64,000 bases of DNA from Athripsodes cinereus (Eukaryota; Arthropoda; Insecta; Trichoptera; Leptoceridae): assembly GCA_947579605.1 (NCBI GenBank), contig OX388312.1, forward strand, positions 6,386,001 through 6,450,000, written 5' to 3'. Below are positions 23,217-36,520 of this stretch, in pieces. Below the pieces are notes generated by a model. It was not told where the DNA came from. It saw only the letters and a program-made list of their open reading frames with translations, and did not search any database. Numbering within the stretch: position 1 is the first letter of the stretch; every line of letters starts with the position of its first letter. Both the position numbers and the translations under genes were made by a program.

Positions 23217-23440
23217 GGCCGGCCGGTGTGGCGCTGAGGTAACGCTCTTGTCTTTGAGTCACGAGGTCCCGGGTTCGATTCCCGTGAAGAATGACCTTCT
23301 TCAAATTGTCCTGGGTCTGGGTGTTACATGTACTTACATGAGTGTTAATAGTGCATTGTATATGTGTGTATCGTCGCGTTAGTACCCATAATACAAGATT
23401 CATCTAAATTTGGGACTAGCTCGATCTCTGTGAGTTGTCT
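23217..23440 (+). mobile_element. tRNA-derived SINE (second family)
   Basis: The head carries an A-box-like GTGGCGCTGAGGTAACG and a strong B box CGGGTTCGATTCCCG about 45 bp downstream. A non-tRNA body follows with 'TACATGTACTTACATGAGTG', 'GTTAGTACCCATAATACAAG' and 'TTTGGGACTAGCTCGATC'. It differs in sequence from the SINE at 14226 and 52614. Confidence 0.75.
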
Positions 23441-25019
23441 ATGTATGTTAGGTTTTAAATAACCGAAGTATAGTAATAGAGGTAAAAACAAATTTGTTTC
23501 ATGTTTTAAAAACGAATCCGTATTAATAATATCCTTAAACACCCTCATACAAAGTTATTGAAATTACTCAATATAGGTATTACGAAAGTACATTTAACAA
23601 TAATTTATTGTCCTCTTTCCAAGACATTCTTAAAGCTTTATAATCAGTGTCATAAGAATGTTGCCTGCAGTACCTACCTACACCTGAAATCGAACACCAC
23701 GGAAGTGAGAAGTTCTTTATCTTCACAATCAACAATCAATATTCTCCAGTTACATTCCGAATCCTTACTTTTTATTTCCCTTTGATTCTTTTTCTCAGAA
23801 TTACGATCATATACGTACCAAAAATACCTAATTCAATAGTATTACTATTATCATCTAAAGCAATATAAAGGTACTCGAGAAGTTACCTAAGTAAAAAAAA
23901 ATTCTGTGACCGTATATTGACGTCATACATTGAAAAAATAATTCACCGAATCACGCGTACAATCACATATTAGGATCCAACATTGATGTTCATGATTTTG
24001 ATATATATGTATGTATTTTATCAACAATCTAGTCAAATTGTTCGATTTTTGAATTACCAAAATTACTTACGTGATCAAGTATTTTTTTTTTTATATTTTT
24101 ACCTACTAGGTATAATAATATTATATTATAGTCTTTATTGAAATATAAAAATCTTTACTGAAATAATAATTTCTTTAGACTTTCATAATAACAAATTACC
24201 TAAAAATTAACATAACAAAAAAAATGTCTACCACACTAGCCAAAGGGCTGTGTTGCGGCAGAAATTCAAGTGGAATATCTAACAATAAAATTATAAAATA
24301 AAACTTCAAAAAATTCAAAGGCCACAAAATACACATTGTCCACTCTGAAGTATTAAGTATGGTTATAAAATAATTCACGCAAGTGATGAATACAAAATTA
24401 ATAATTAAATTGTCAATTATTGAGAATATTTTTTAATTTTCCTGATAATTATTTCTCCCCATCATCTTCCCCCTTCCCAAATTCAAGCAAGAAAGAAAGT
24501 GTACTGGAGAAATGCATTAGAGAAAATTAAAAAATAAATGTTTGGAAGGTACATATTATTATATCATAATTATTTGCGTGATGATTGACAGAAATTATGT
24601 CACCTAGTGTGATCTGTGTAATTCCTAAAGTATGTACTTATCGATAATATGAACGTTTGTATATCATATGGATGTGTGTTTGTAGGCGATTTACGCCTTA
24701 AGGCTACTTTATATTCTGCGGTCCACCTTTAGTAATGGTCCCAGATACGTAACAATGATTTGTTGGGTAATTATGAAATCGTTGTAATTACGTGATGCGG
24801 GCTTACTACGTACCCCTCCTATAATACCAACCAAGCAATCCACCGATAAGATACATACAATATGTACGTAAAATACATGTATCAATATGAAATGGCACAT
24901 ATTGGGTAGACGCATACGAAGGGGAGTTACTCACGACGCGATCTTACACTAGAAATGTCAGAATCGTCATCAGCATCACACCTCAGCTGAAAAATTTGCA
25001 CTGACTAAGATAAGGTGTA
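23441..25019. other. Noncoding AT-rich stretch
   Basis: Short open frames at 23558..23785, 24196..24378 and 24709..24915 show no domain. The last ('YNDFIITQQIIVTYLGPLL') is unrecognised. No RNA gene seen. Confidence 0.4.
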
Positions 25020-25375
25020 AGAGTCTAATACAAAATGTGTCTTATGGTCTACAAAGCCTTGAATAATAAATATGGCACCTCGGTTTCTTTTTGAGCTTTG
25101 TGTTCTCAAAATCGCTGCAAATAGACTCCTACACTCAACAAAGACATCCTCAATTATGCTGGACGAGATAAATACAGCTAACAAGACTTGCTTCTCTGAC
25201 AGAACTTTTGGAATCACAAACCTGTCATCTGGAATCGACTTTCGGAGGACCTTCGTAAAAATCAATCGATAATAACATTGAGAAGTAAATAGAAGGTATT
25301 TCTCTTTCAACGTCGTTTACCGTGCCCTTGAGATGTATGCTCCATTAAACGGTGCCGAATAAATAATCTGAAATA
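25020..25375 (+). mobile_element. LINE family D, C-terminal fragment
   Basis: It encodes, with frame breaks, 'LHSTKTSSIMLDEINTANKT', 'CFSDRTFGI', a decayed 'NLxWNRLxED', 'KNQ(S)IITLRSK' and 'RALEMYAPLNGAE' with a stop. This is the C-terminus of a non-LTR RT protein. A second copy of the same segment lies at 44905..45055. Truncated and frameshifted. Confidence 0.7.
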
Positions 25376-26831
25376 AATACATACATCACGCCATTTCCCC
25401 GTTGTGTAGGCAGAATGTATGAATTTTGAGAAAAATTTTACAATCTTAAATGATTAAATATTTAACAATGGAACAGTCGTATGTAGACTTGGGATGTTAT
25501 TTTGTAAACACGCCATTTCACATCATAACATTAGCACCAACACAAAATACTTATTATTTTAATATCGTACATTTTGTAAGTAGGTATGTACCTACGCAAA
25601 TAATTTATTCCTGTATTCACAATTTTGTTCTGGGAAATATAATTTAATAATATGAATGACAACATTACTAATGTTTCACTCCATTGCGGATGTTCTGCCT
25701 TAAAAAAAAGATATCGAAAGAAAGACAGAATATTATATAACTCTATATCAATCTATTATATCATCATGGCTTATCGTGCAAATAAATTATTCAGCATTAA
25801 AACTGCATGTTATTAACATAATAGTTGTCCTCTACTTGTCTCTAAAAAATTAGATATAGATGAGTGAAATAATTCATTGCTGAATCAAATACATTCAATG
25901 CCTTGTTCATGATTTTTTACGAACACCAGTATTTCACAGGACATTCAACAATTCACAAAAATAAGTGGTTGACATATTTTTCGTCAGAGTCTCCACGAAG
26001 TAACTATCGAATAATAATTCACAGTGAAAAACAAATGAAAAATCATTTTTAGGATTTCTTTCTTATTTTAACAAATGTATTAATTATAAAAAAATGGGAT
26101 CTTACCAAAGGAAAATGTCGACAGTAATTTAAATGAGTTGAATACTCGTACTGCTGAGAATGTATTGCTATATAAACATTCGCAGCGTGTCATAACGAAC
26201 GTGGCATTTTTACTGACTGAGCAGCAGTTATTTTTATTTTATGTCAATACAACAAAAAAGCCTTTTGAATATGTATGTAAATAAAACAATATTATATTTT
26301 TACTTCTATAAATATCTCGATTAATGTACACACCTTTGAAGAATACTTAGTTAACACATACGCCACCATGTTATATAATTTATTACATACATCATATTAA
26401 GTGTATTGCCAACTCTTGTTCCCCTATTGTTTCGAAAACTTTTCAACTAAAGCACCCGTAGTGTTAGAAATGTGATTATATATTTAATATTACAATAGTT
26501 TGTTCTAGATCACAATTATTAATATTCTCCATTGTGGCACTATGGAATAAGTTTATACAACGTCGATAAACTTGATAATATTATACCATTACAAACTAAA
26601 CACCTTTTGAAGTTTTATAGCCGCTGAAATGTGTATAAGTCTTTTTATTAGATTTAAAAATTAATGTCTTAATAGGGTCGTTTAACATCCAAACAATAAA
26701 GAAGTTAACCTTAGTATATAGGTTATTTTTATTAAGGTCTGAAGACATAAATGACAGAAGAACATATTGCACATCGATTGGCATGTATTTGGACAAAATA
26801 CATAGATATTTATGAGGTCGTGTCCCAGCAT
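25376..26831. other. Noncoding AT-rich stretch
   Basis: No supported gene. The open frame at 25450..25647 is AT-driven and has no domain. Confidence 0.4.
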
Positions 26832-26886
26832 CCTATAACGACGACATAAGAGCGTTGGGATGTCGGAGAAAGAGGTAACGCAATTT
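26832..26886 (+). mobile_element. LINE family B, 55-bp internal scrap
   Basis: It encodes 'SYNDDIRALGMSEKEVTQF', collinear with 'SYDNDIRAQRMSWKEVTQL' of the copy at 3853..4437. Only this short piece remains. Confidence 0.6.
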
Positions 26887-26919
26887 TCAATAACCAATAA
26901 CAGTTCAACAAAAAAACTA

Positions 26920-27010
26920 CTATATCCTCACGCCGTGTCCCAAGTGTGGTAGACAGAGGGAACGGAATGCCAAACAGATCTATCTTTACACACTTCCTTC
27001 GCTTCCTCCA
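26920..27010. repeat. Dispersed repeat shared with 57150..57380
   Basis: 'CCTCACGCCGTGTCCCAAGT', 'GTAGACAGAGGGAACGGAAT' and 'CTTCGCTTCCTC' recur in the same order near 57150-57245. Its class is not known to me. Confidence 0.5.
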
Positions 27011-27675
27011 CATTCTTAAAAAAAAAAAACAATTCAATATAATATTAAACATGCGGATATCCTAGGTACATAATCAATCCAAACAATTTGTTTTTTAATC
27101 CTTGAATAACATTTTTAAAAACAGGCTATGTATCTTAGTTTTGTAATGAAATATAACTGGTGTAATGTTTTTATTATTGAAGTCAGTAGAACGTGATCGT
27201 TCAATGGGATGGAAACATTCTTCATTAATGTGTTTTATAATAAATCACTTGGTTCATTATGCGTGCAGAACCCTCCGAAAAAATCTATAAAACTCACACC
27301 ATACGCAATGTCGTTTCAAAAATGAAGCTATGTTTGAAGGCTATGCTTCAGAAAAATATTTCAGTTTAGTTGTTATTTTTTTTTTTATTAGTTGATTATT
27401 TTCACTTTAACAAATATATGTACATATAATATACTATAATATAAGTAAGTATTAAAATCTGATATTTAAAGATACCTACACGTTTCAAGTGTTTTGGCCA
27501 TATTCAATATTTATAAAAAAATAAATCAAATATAAGATAAACAGTTTGCATAATGAAATTTGCATGTAAGTTTTGATGAATAATAAAAAATAATTTATTA
27601 TTTGTGTAAGAAAAATCAGCAGAAAAATACAAGTGTTATTTTATTATAAAGAATTTGAACCATTTTATATAACTA

Positions 27676-28014
27676 CTAGCTGACCCTTCAAACGTTGTTT
27701 TGTCATATACGTCATTATTTCTAAATTACTAGATATCGCTATTAAAAAATAAAGGTTGGTGGTAGAAGAGTGAAAACTTAGGACTGTATGTATTTTTTAA
27801 TGCCTCACCATAAAAAAATATTATCAAAAATTATGTTTAAAAAACACAAAAATCGGGATGGACCACCCTTAACTTTTAGGGGTATGAAAAATAGATGTTG
27901 GCTGATTCTCAGACCTACCCGATTAGCACATTATTTTTTTTCAAAATTATTTCAGCCTTTTCGGAGGAGTATGGTAACATACACCGGGACACGAAAATTT
28001 TATATATATATATT
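27676..28014 (+). repeat. Dispersed repeat ending in (TA)n
   Basis: It begins 'CTAGCTGACCCTTCAAACG', contains 'GATGGACCACCCTTAACTTT' and 'TTTCGGAGGAGTATGG', and ends 'ACGAAAATTTTATATATATA'. From memory this arrangement is common in insect genomes as a high-copy retroelement 3' end or SINE-like repeat. The 103-codon open frame inside it is incidental. Confidence 0.55.
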
Positions 28015-30294
28015 AGATGTAAACGTATATAAAATGTATATTTGTGTAGAATTTTTGGATTCTTATTTTATCATACTGAGAATGTTTATAAATATTTAGT
28101 TGTAATAGATATCAAAACTTTTTATACATCTAAAATAAAATAATCATTTTGATAAAACCATTACCTACTGTATATCAACTACTAAATATTTCAGCATTAT
28201 TTTTTATTCCACGTGGAAAAGGTGATACAATTATTATTCAGTTAAAGATCAAAGGAATTTGTCGCAGATTCACATTAATATACCACGATTCTAATAAGAC
28301 CAGCAACTGAACACAGTACAGAGACTACTTTGGGAAGCAGTTGTGTTATATACATAATCCATTGTAGATGAAAGTTCTCAAAGTTTGTTTCGTGACCGAA
28401 TGATAGTATTAGATAATATTATGTAGTAAGCGTGTACCGATGTAAATGCTGGAGTTGTATTGTCTCATTCTGTGTTCGTGATCAAAACTTGTAGGAAATT
28501 GTTTGGACCAAGTTAGTGTAATGTGTAAGTAAATAGTGTAATCTAATAGTGGATCCATACGAGATACACTTTGTCGATAGTAGATATATGTAAGTTAGGC
28601 TAGGTCATTAGTTCCAGATCGCTTTTAGATAGTTACGAGTAGGTAGTATTTATTAAAAAAAAAAAGTCATTTTTACTAAGTCTGTACATATTTATTTTTA
28701 TTTATTTTATTTAAACACAATATACGGCAATTGCCTTTACAAATATACAAATAAACTTTACAAGATCACACAATCATTCAACACATGTACAAAAATATAA
28801 AAACAGACAAAACATAGGTACTCCAGTTCAAGTCAAAAAATAAAAACTTAAATACAGATACAATAAATTCATTAAAAGACAAATTTTAGTCACTAGTCAA
28901 GATATCAAAAAACAAAAAAACAATAATAATAATTATATAACTGCACAAAAATACATGAACATTGGAAAATCCACTAGGTCTGATCTGAAAGAAGCGATTC
29001 TATCATTTTAAACTTATATTCTAACGTATATCGTACTTGTAGAGATGCTTATGGATATAGAGATTTATGAATAAAAAGGTTTTGAGCAGTCTCATGTTCT
29101 ATGTTCAAGAACCTTCATGTTATTTTGAAAAGTTATATTTTAAGAATTAATTAACAACTATTTATATAACTTTTGCCAATTGAACTCAGCATGAATGTTC
29201 GTTGTCATAAAATCCAAGATCGTGTATTTTATAGAGCTTTTTTCTTTATTTGTGTAAATTAGAGTTAAAATACATTGAAGAAGACCCACCATCCACTCGG
29301 ATACCGCAGAATTCTGGGGACTTCCATTTATCCAAAATTCTACACTAAAGAAATCTCGTCCACACCAAAAGTGCCACAGTGTATTAAGGTTGACTTATTA
29401 ATAAATAAACAAAAAAAAATGTGCTTGCGTCATGATTTTAGATATGATCAGTGGTATATATTTTTCTATTGTGGTAAGTATATGAGTCTTAACTTTTGAG
29501 TTTGTTTCGATTCTAAGGTAGTAGATACATACAAAGAGGAAAGATAATAAGATACAAAGATATAAGGTGGTAGATACATAGTTACGGATATCATTGAAAA
29601 TATTTTATCACTGATATCATATTTTTGACTTTTGATAGATAACGAAATATCGAAGATAAGTTAAAATTACCACGGAGTAAGAAAGTTGAGAAGGATAAAC
29701 TTGAAACTAGTGATTTTTAAAAATATGCATCACTTTGTCTGCTGTCTGAAAAATTAAAGAGGGTATGTACATGCACATACTGCAAACTGTAAATTATAAG
29801 TCAGGTAATTCATTTAACGCCAATACAAAACTTCATCTTTACCATTAAGCCATCTCCACGCAGTAGATTATCTGGGCGTAATCAACCTGCAGGTCGTGCT
29901 TTCCGTACCATGAAAAATAATACTTGCATTTAAGATGAGCGATTTACTCACTCGCTGCTGAATTATAGACGTTGAATGCGTAATTAGACGAGATGATTTA
30001 ATGCACACCATTTTAAATTTTCTCAACACGGATATATCTAGCGAACTTATGTAATCACTTATGTTATTTCATTGAAACGACTTGTCGTATCAAAGCTCTT
30101 GAGCTGTCTTTATTCTGCTGGAAGTTTTTCTCCGAATCCTGGATGTGAAAACGGGACTCTAATGATGCAAGTAGACTGCGATAGTCGTCGCGCTACGTGG
30201 TAGATAGGATGAACTTTATTTTACAGAATATTCAAAATCTTACAGTGAAGAATTGGAGACCTATTCTCTGCCGAGGATACCGATACGAAACTAA
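28015..30294. other. Noncoding stretch with a LINE tail
   Basis: A minus-strand LINE 3' end lies near 28688-28760 (AT-rich tail, then GGCAATTGCC). The 74-codon frame at 29275..29499 ('HHPLGYRRILGTSIYPKFY') is unrecognised. No RNA gene seen. Confidence 0.4.
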
Positions 30295-30306
30295 AGAAAT
30301 TAATTA

Positions 30307-30564
30307 TCTATCTATCTATCTATCTTTACCATCACGGCATATCCCACAAGTGGGGTAGCCAGCAGACCAGCTGCATGTAAGAAACATGCAAGCTGTCCTC
30401 TTCGTGCCAATATAAAATCAAGACATTCAGGATGAGTGGCAAACTTCATCGCTGAATTTAAGATGTACAATGTCTTTATTTTTTCGACTTCCTGCCTTTT
30501 ACAGGACACTCGAAAACTTAAGGAGAAGAGTGGGAGACCAATTCTTTACCGGGTGCTCCACGGG
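30307..30564 (-). repeat. R247 retroposon, full length with (TATC)n tail
   Basis: This 258-bp minus-strand copy is flanked by a perfect 12-bp target duplication AGAAATTAATTA (30295..30306 and 30565..30576). Its 3' end is a (GATA)n array, seen as TCTATCTATC on the plus strand, and its 5' end is CCCGTGGAGCACCCGG. It is the least diverged copy alongside 7970..8216 and 35205..35401. Confidence 0.88.
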
Positions 30565-30576
30565 AGAAATTAATTA

Positions 30577-33555
30577 GTTATGATGAATTAGATATGTAAG
30601 GTTTTTTTACGATCCAAGTTTTGAGGTTCGCTTATACAATATACCTACACGCCGTCACGTGAGGTTGGCGAAAGTTAAAAAACGGCAAAAATAATAAAAA
30701 CCTTCAACATGTTCATAAATAACAATGTTGGAATAAAGGTTCCGGTCAAGAGTTCTCACAAAGTTTTGTGTGCAATATTAATACTTGTGGTTGAGAAAAA
30801 CGAATCTGGAGTATATTGTAAAAAAGAAGCACGTTCGAAGACATTTTGTGAATCATCTATATTTTGTTCCTGGTTGTTATAAATCCTTCAAACAATTTGC
30901 AAGTTGTTTTTTGAGGCATGTTTATTGAGGCATGTGTCTCAATAATCATACTCATCTTCACCTTTGCAATATAAAAAATATAGATAAGCACTTAACATTA
31001 AGAATAAGTAGGAACCTAAAGTTTTTTTTTAAAGATATTGGTTTTCAGCGCAATATCTTTGGAATATTGATTTAACTGTCCAAATTCCATTCCTAAATAA
31101 GTATCTATAGATGCGTATGAAAATATCAAGAAGGATAACCGTTGTTCAAATTCATGTCAATTCTTTCACCAAAATAAACAACATGTTCTCTGTCAACAGT
31201 ACAAAAATACGAGTGTAAAAACGTATTGAATCGCAGAGATAGATTTGATTTCATTTTACACTTTTGTAAAAAGGCAGAAACTCTGTTATCTCAATTGCGT
31301 GCTTTAGTTACATGATCTACAAAACACAAGAAAAATACATTTTATCACAATGAAAAACGAGACATACGCAGCAAAGTAAATTTCAAACATACTATAAAAT
31401 AAAATATTTGTTATTTGGTATTTCGACATTTTTGTGAGTTGTTCCTCACCTTTTTTACAAGTTGCGATGATATCATCCCTTGCGTTAGTATGTTGTCCTT
31501 ATCTTGCGGGTTATCTTCGCATCTTTGTCGCGGTTTTCCACAGGTTTTATGTGATTCCACATTTTTAATGGCCGCCAACCTCCCTTTCACTCCTACAGGA
31601 TTACGCGATAGGATTACTAATGCAAGAGTGAAATATGAAAATTCATTGAATATTATTATTATATCTTTTTCGCTCTACACGTATATACAATTTTTCCATT
31701 TTTGTTTCGTTTAAAAGACGAATTGAATACAGAACGACTCTATTTTACTTAGCTTATTCGCATTCGGCGAACTTCTGGTAAATTTATATATTCGCGATTT
31801 TTCTAATATCATTTTTTACACTTTTCATTAGCACGATGATGAGAGCGGAAGCTCTTGAAAGCTGGCTCACGATTAAGTGAACCATAGTAGAATAAGTTTT
31901 ATTTTAAACTTATAGAAATAAATTCAAACTGTGAGTTTTACAATATTAAATAATAGGTGCAGTGCCTAACCTTATTTTGACTTTCAAAGTCGTTTTGAAA
32001 CTGTGTATTAAAACTTTGTGAATTTGACAGTTAAGGTACTTAGTAAGTCGAAACCGGTAAGGTGACTGTACATTTTAAATATAGTAAAACTCAAATAGTT
32101 TGGTTTTATTTCCATGAATTTATTTGGAGTTTTACAAAATTTAAGTCAATTCAGTCAATGTGATATTTTTATTTATAATTTAACACGTAATAAATGTGGA
32201 TACGCAAGTTCATTATTTCATTTATTTAATCATGAGTCTTTACACCCAATATGCATTTAAAAAATAACAAAATAAAAAAAAATAATGTTAGTCATAATAA
32301 TATTATTATTGTATTTTTTGTGCGATAGAAAAATTAAGTTTCAAGAGACACATCCAGTGAAAAATCTGATTTCATAAAAGTTGGACAATTAACTTTTGCT
32401 AAATTACCTCAGACACCATATAAACACATACCTAATTTTACATTTAATAAAATTGGTTGAAAAAAAACGCCTACTTGATTTTCAAAATGAGAAGAATAGC
32501 TTTTTTGCAGTGTTATGTCCTAACTCAAACTCCACATTCCATCGTAGGTGTACTCTATTTATTTTAAATTATTAAGAATTAGTTTATTATGTACTGCACC
32601 ACTTAAATTCTTACACTTACTCTATTTACTTGGATAGAATTTTCAGTACACCCACACTCTTTGTTATCAGCTCCTGTTATTATCACAGAGCCAAAATACC
32701 TTTGTTATGAAATTTATTATTTTAACCTCATATCCATAAAACATAATAATCCATAAGAAGATTCATGAAATAATCAAGAATTGCAGGAAATGTTAGTTGG
32801 GCACATTAATAACTGGACCTTGAACTGTTTCATTAACAAAGCTTTTGTAAGACAAAACCATCAAGAACAAGTCATGAAATTGAAAATGAATAAGTACCTA
32901 CCTTGTTTTTCTAGGTATAACTATATTGCTGAAGATATACATAATATAAACTGTATCTGGTCTTGTTACAAACCAACATAATTTATAATGTAAACAATAA
33001 ACATATTATTTCAAGTAGGTTTTCTGTTCCATTGTATGTGTGTGTATGTTTGTGCAAATGTGTAAGAATGTATGTGTACTTGTAAATTATATTAAGTATG
33101 CATAGCATTACATATTTAAGGCAACAGCGGTTTGTTGTTTTAATAAATAAATAAAGTAAATTGGAAGAAGGATATCCAGATATATAAGATAAGCTTCATT
33201 ATTATTATTGCAGTTAATTTTACAAATTAACAACAAGGAAAACACATTTGTAATTAAATTACGCATTCATTCAACATTTGAATTTGTTCTGTGCGTATTT
33301 CTTGTTAATAAATACAGCTGAAAATTTAATCTTTACAATTCATTCAAAGAAGTTACTCTTATCCAGTAAAATATTTGTACCGACCGGAAATGACCGATGA
33401 TAACGGTTCTAACTTGTAAGAAATGTTTGTGTTAATTGGATCAATTGGATACAAACGACCCAGGATCGGACAATATGGATGAAATTCGCATGAATTTTTT
33501 ATTTATGGAGAATGAATTTAGAAAAAGGAAGATAAATGAGCAATATTATATATCT
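30577..33555. other. Noncoding stretch with one unexplained open patch
   Basis: At 31410-31625 the minus strand is open for about 60 codons ('GRLAAIKNVESHKTCGKPRQ'...'QDKDNILTQGM'). I do not recognise it. A plus-strand LINE tail (GGCAACAGCGG, then AATAAATAAATAAAG) lies near 33118-33165. No other gene is supported. Confidence 0.4.
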
Positions 33556-33565
33556 GGACAAAGAT

Positions 33566-33971
33566 GGTGTCGAGGCATGAACCCTCAAGGCTAATACCAT
33601 TAACCGCTTGGAGGCATTTGAAATGTGGATCCACCGAAGAATGTTAAGAATATCTTGGACTGACATGACAAGTAACGTTGAAGTATTACGTAGAGCAATT
33701 GTTCACAGCAATCAAGCTCCATAAAACTTCATATTTTGGTCACATAATGAGAGGAGAAAAATATACCATCCTGAAACTAATCATAGAAGGGAAGATTGAG
33801 GGCCATAGAGGGGTTGGAAGAAGGCGGTTTTCCTGGCTCCAGAACATTCAGGAGTGGACCGGGATGAGAGGTGTGGAGGAGCTGTTTCATGCTGTCCAGA
33901 ACAGGAAGGATTTCTCCCAAGTGGCCTCAACGTCGGAGGGACCCGACAAGACACGTAGAGAAGAAGAAGAA
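33566..33971 (+). mobile_element. RTE-type LINE, 3'-terminal 406-bp copy
   Basis: It is flanked by a 10-bp target duplication GGACAAAGAT (33556..33565 and 33972..33981). It encodes 'TLKANTINRLEAFEMWIHRR', then 'FGHIMRGEKYTILKLIIEGK' and 'WLQNIQEWTGMRGVEELF', with an (AAG)n tail. It is the same family as 39043..41515. A frameshift splits it near 33705. Severe 5' truncation is the usual outcome of target-primed reverse transcription. Confidence 0.9.
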
Positions 33972-33981
33972 GGACAAAGAT

Positions 33982-34175
33982 ATATACTTTTATGCATGTT
34001 TTGTTTACAATAATTTTATTTTTGTCTTATTTTTTTGTTTTATTTTTATCTCACACAGAGTAATAAGAAAATATTATTTTGTTATGACATTTGTATTGAA
34101 CATTATATTGTACTGATAATAAGAGGCAAAAGCCGTTTATTGTTTATTTAATACATAAATAAATAAATAAATATT
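33982..34175 (+). repeat. LINE 3' tail (unrelated to the RTE copy)
   Basis: AT-rich 3' UTR-like DNA ending 'GGCAAAAGCCGTTTATTG' and then AAATAAATAAATAAAT. This is the usual end of a Jockey/CR1-like LINE. Confidence 0.5.
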
Positions 34176-35204
34176 GAAAAATTGGAGATATTCTGTAAAT
34201 GAAACGCCACGCCAACAAATCTTATGTAGAGGTTTGGCGTGACCCACTAAAAAAAAATCTAACGCTTGACCATCATCTGATAGACCAGTAGGTAATGCAG
34301 ATGTACGAATTTTCAGTAGATATTAAATCGTTTTGGATTTATGATTATATTGGACTCATTATCAATTTTCGCTAGAGTTTCTAATCTATATTGGTTCGTC
34401 TGTGCGTGTGACTATACCGATTATAAATATAAAGTAAATAATAAACGATAGAAAGAATAAAAGTTCATACGATATAGTGTAAGGAAGGAATGAATATTTC
34501 AGCTTCCCTTAGTTCAATAATCCCGTACACAGATCACCGAACTAACTATCCCTCTAGGAAACCTCTAGAGAACCCTTTAAGCCTACGGAATCAAATATCG
34601 ATGATTAAATTTTGTTTGCCATTAAATTTTACTTAAAAAAAATAAAAGATATACCTAGTAGTAAAAAAAATAAAAATATATACATATAGTTTCAGGAGAC
34701 ATTCAATTCTGAGACGCACTCGGAGAAGAAAAAAAACAAGAAATATTTGTATGGAGATAAAAAAAGGAAATAAAAACATTTTATATATTACCAAGGTAAT
34801 ATTATAGTTCGTATACAAATTGTGGCTTATTAGACTGCGCGCTAGGAGAGCGGTGTTATTTACAATACGCTTGGGAACTTTTAACCAGGTTTTTTTCCAT
34901 GTAGAACCAATATGGAAGATAGTATTTTCTAAGGTCTGCTGTACGAGTTTATGGGTGTGTTCATTCTTGCTTCACCTGTAGTAGCAGATGTGATCATTGA
35001 TAGGATGGGAAAATGGGTCGACTATCTCTTCTATGTTTTCAGAATCTTCAAATGTGAAACTTTCTCACTCCCTTGTCTATCTATAGGTATCTACAAGTAG
35101 GTATATAGTATAATATAAAAATCGAAACAAGAGCTTTTGCTTACTTTTTACCGATCTTTCTTCTACAAAGTTTACAACGCTCACTTTCTTCTACAAAGTT
35201 TACA
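34176..35204. other. Noncoding stretch
   Basis: No gene. A 20-bp direct repeat (TTTCTTCTACAAAGTTTACA) occurs at about 35155 and 35184, just before the next R247 copy. Confidence 0.4.
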
Positions 35205-35401
35205 GTAGACCAACTGTATGTAAGAAACATGCAAGCTGTCCTCTTCGTGCCAATATAAAATCAAGACATTCAGGATGGGTGGCAAACCTCATCGCTGAAT
35301 TTAAGATGTACAATGTCTTAGTTTTTTTCGAACACCTGCCGGACACTCGAAAACTTACGGGGAAGAGTGGGAGACCAATTCTTTACCGGGTGCTCCACGG
35401 G
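35205..35401 (-). repeat. R247 retroposon, 3'-truncated
   Basis: Minus-strand copy very close to 30307..30564, starting at the common 5' end (CCCGTGGAGCACCCGG at 35385-35401). It stops in the 'GCTGGTCTGCTGG' segment, so the 3' tail is missing. Confidence 0.82.
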
Positions 35402-36424
35402 ATCAACAAAGTAAGTATTCCAATATCTCTGGTATTAAGTTCCTATACATCTTTATAATATTATTTTGTTTAAATGATAAAATTATGTTTATCAGTATTT
35501 TGCTCTACAAAAGAGGTATGATACAAAAACAAATAGAAATTGAATAAGTATGTATCTAGGTATATTTTCTTTAATTTTGAAATGTTATATCAATAGTTCA
35601 GTTATTGTTTTATCATTACATAATGTCGATCCCTGAATCCTTGTATACAAATTATAATATTACAACATTTGTTCACTTGAACTGAATAAATTCATTTGAA
35701 AATTTACTCACAAACATTTCTAAGAACTGTTCTAATTATACACCCCTACTACATACTCCGTCATATAATTATTATTCTTTTCTTACTTAGAATCTATACA
35801 ATATTATTATTGCTATATAAAGAGGTTATTAGTTTCCATGGATTGCCTCCCGTGTTGTTTGTTTATTTGCTTATCTTGTATCGGTATACGAATAATACTA
35901 TATTAATAAAATTATACATATGTATGTACTTAGTATCTTTGCCGAACTTATAATAAATATTGTCTTAATATTCATCCACAGCATCAAATAACAATAAGAA
36001 TATGAACCCGATGTAAAAGGAAATCCTTTCTATAAACATTTTTCTTTCATTTTCATGAAAATAATAAAAGGATTTTAGTATTCCTTTCATGAGTAAACTA
36101 TGAAGAAATTGATAATTATTACTTCCTCTTTGTTTCATAGAGTATTCAGAGAAGTTTTTAAATTGAATAGATTATTGGGAAACACTATTTTTTTAGAATT
36201 TATGATAAATATTGTATTATTCTTCATACGTGATCTTGGTAAAGGTTTCCGAGTTAGAATTATGGATCCATAACGTATCAATAATATTTGTTTTAATACG
36301 GTGTAAACGTAAATGAAAGCTTATTTTGACAAAGCACAATATTTTTAATTGGTTGAATATTTCAGAATTTGAACCTTAGCATAAATATATAGTTTGGATA
36401 AAGGCAAATGCCGTATATTCATTG
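35402..36424. other. Noncoding AT-rich stretch
   Basis: No gene recognised. The frame at 35696..35953 is hydrophobic AT-rich noise without a domain. Confidence 0.4.
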
Positions 36425-36520
36425 TCTTCACTTCTTCTGGGAACACTCAAAATGTGTTTGCGTCAAATGAGTCATCTCTTTCCACAACTTTCCCAAAGCT
36501 CGAATATCGCTGTCATAAGT
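36425..36520 (-). mobile_element. LINE family B, decayed fragment
   Basis: On the minus strand it reads 'YDSDIRALGKLWKEMTHLTQ', which aligns with 'YDNDIRAQRMSWKEVTQLAQ' of the 3853..4437 copy, followed by a degraded end. Confidence 0.6.

Noticed and set aside
23217..23290. tRNA gene suggested by the A and B boxes
   Set aside because: No acceptor-stem pairing, and the head runs into a retroposon body; the same applies to 9072, 14226 and 52614.
25020..25310. Host gene on the minus strand
   Set aside because: The plus strand carries a recognisable LINE C-terminus also present at 44905..45055; the minus frame is its shadow.
27788..28099. 103-codon open frame as a gene
   Set aside because: It lies in a dispersed repeat ending in (TA)n and has no domain.
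35155..35204. 20-bp direct repeat as target duplication of the R247 copy
   Set aside because: Both copies lie on the same side of the repeat, so it cannot be its insertion footprint.
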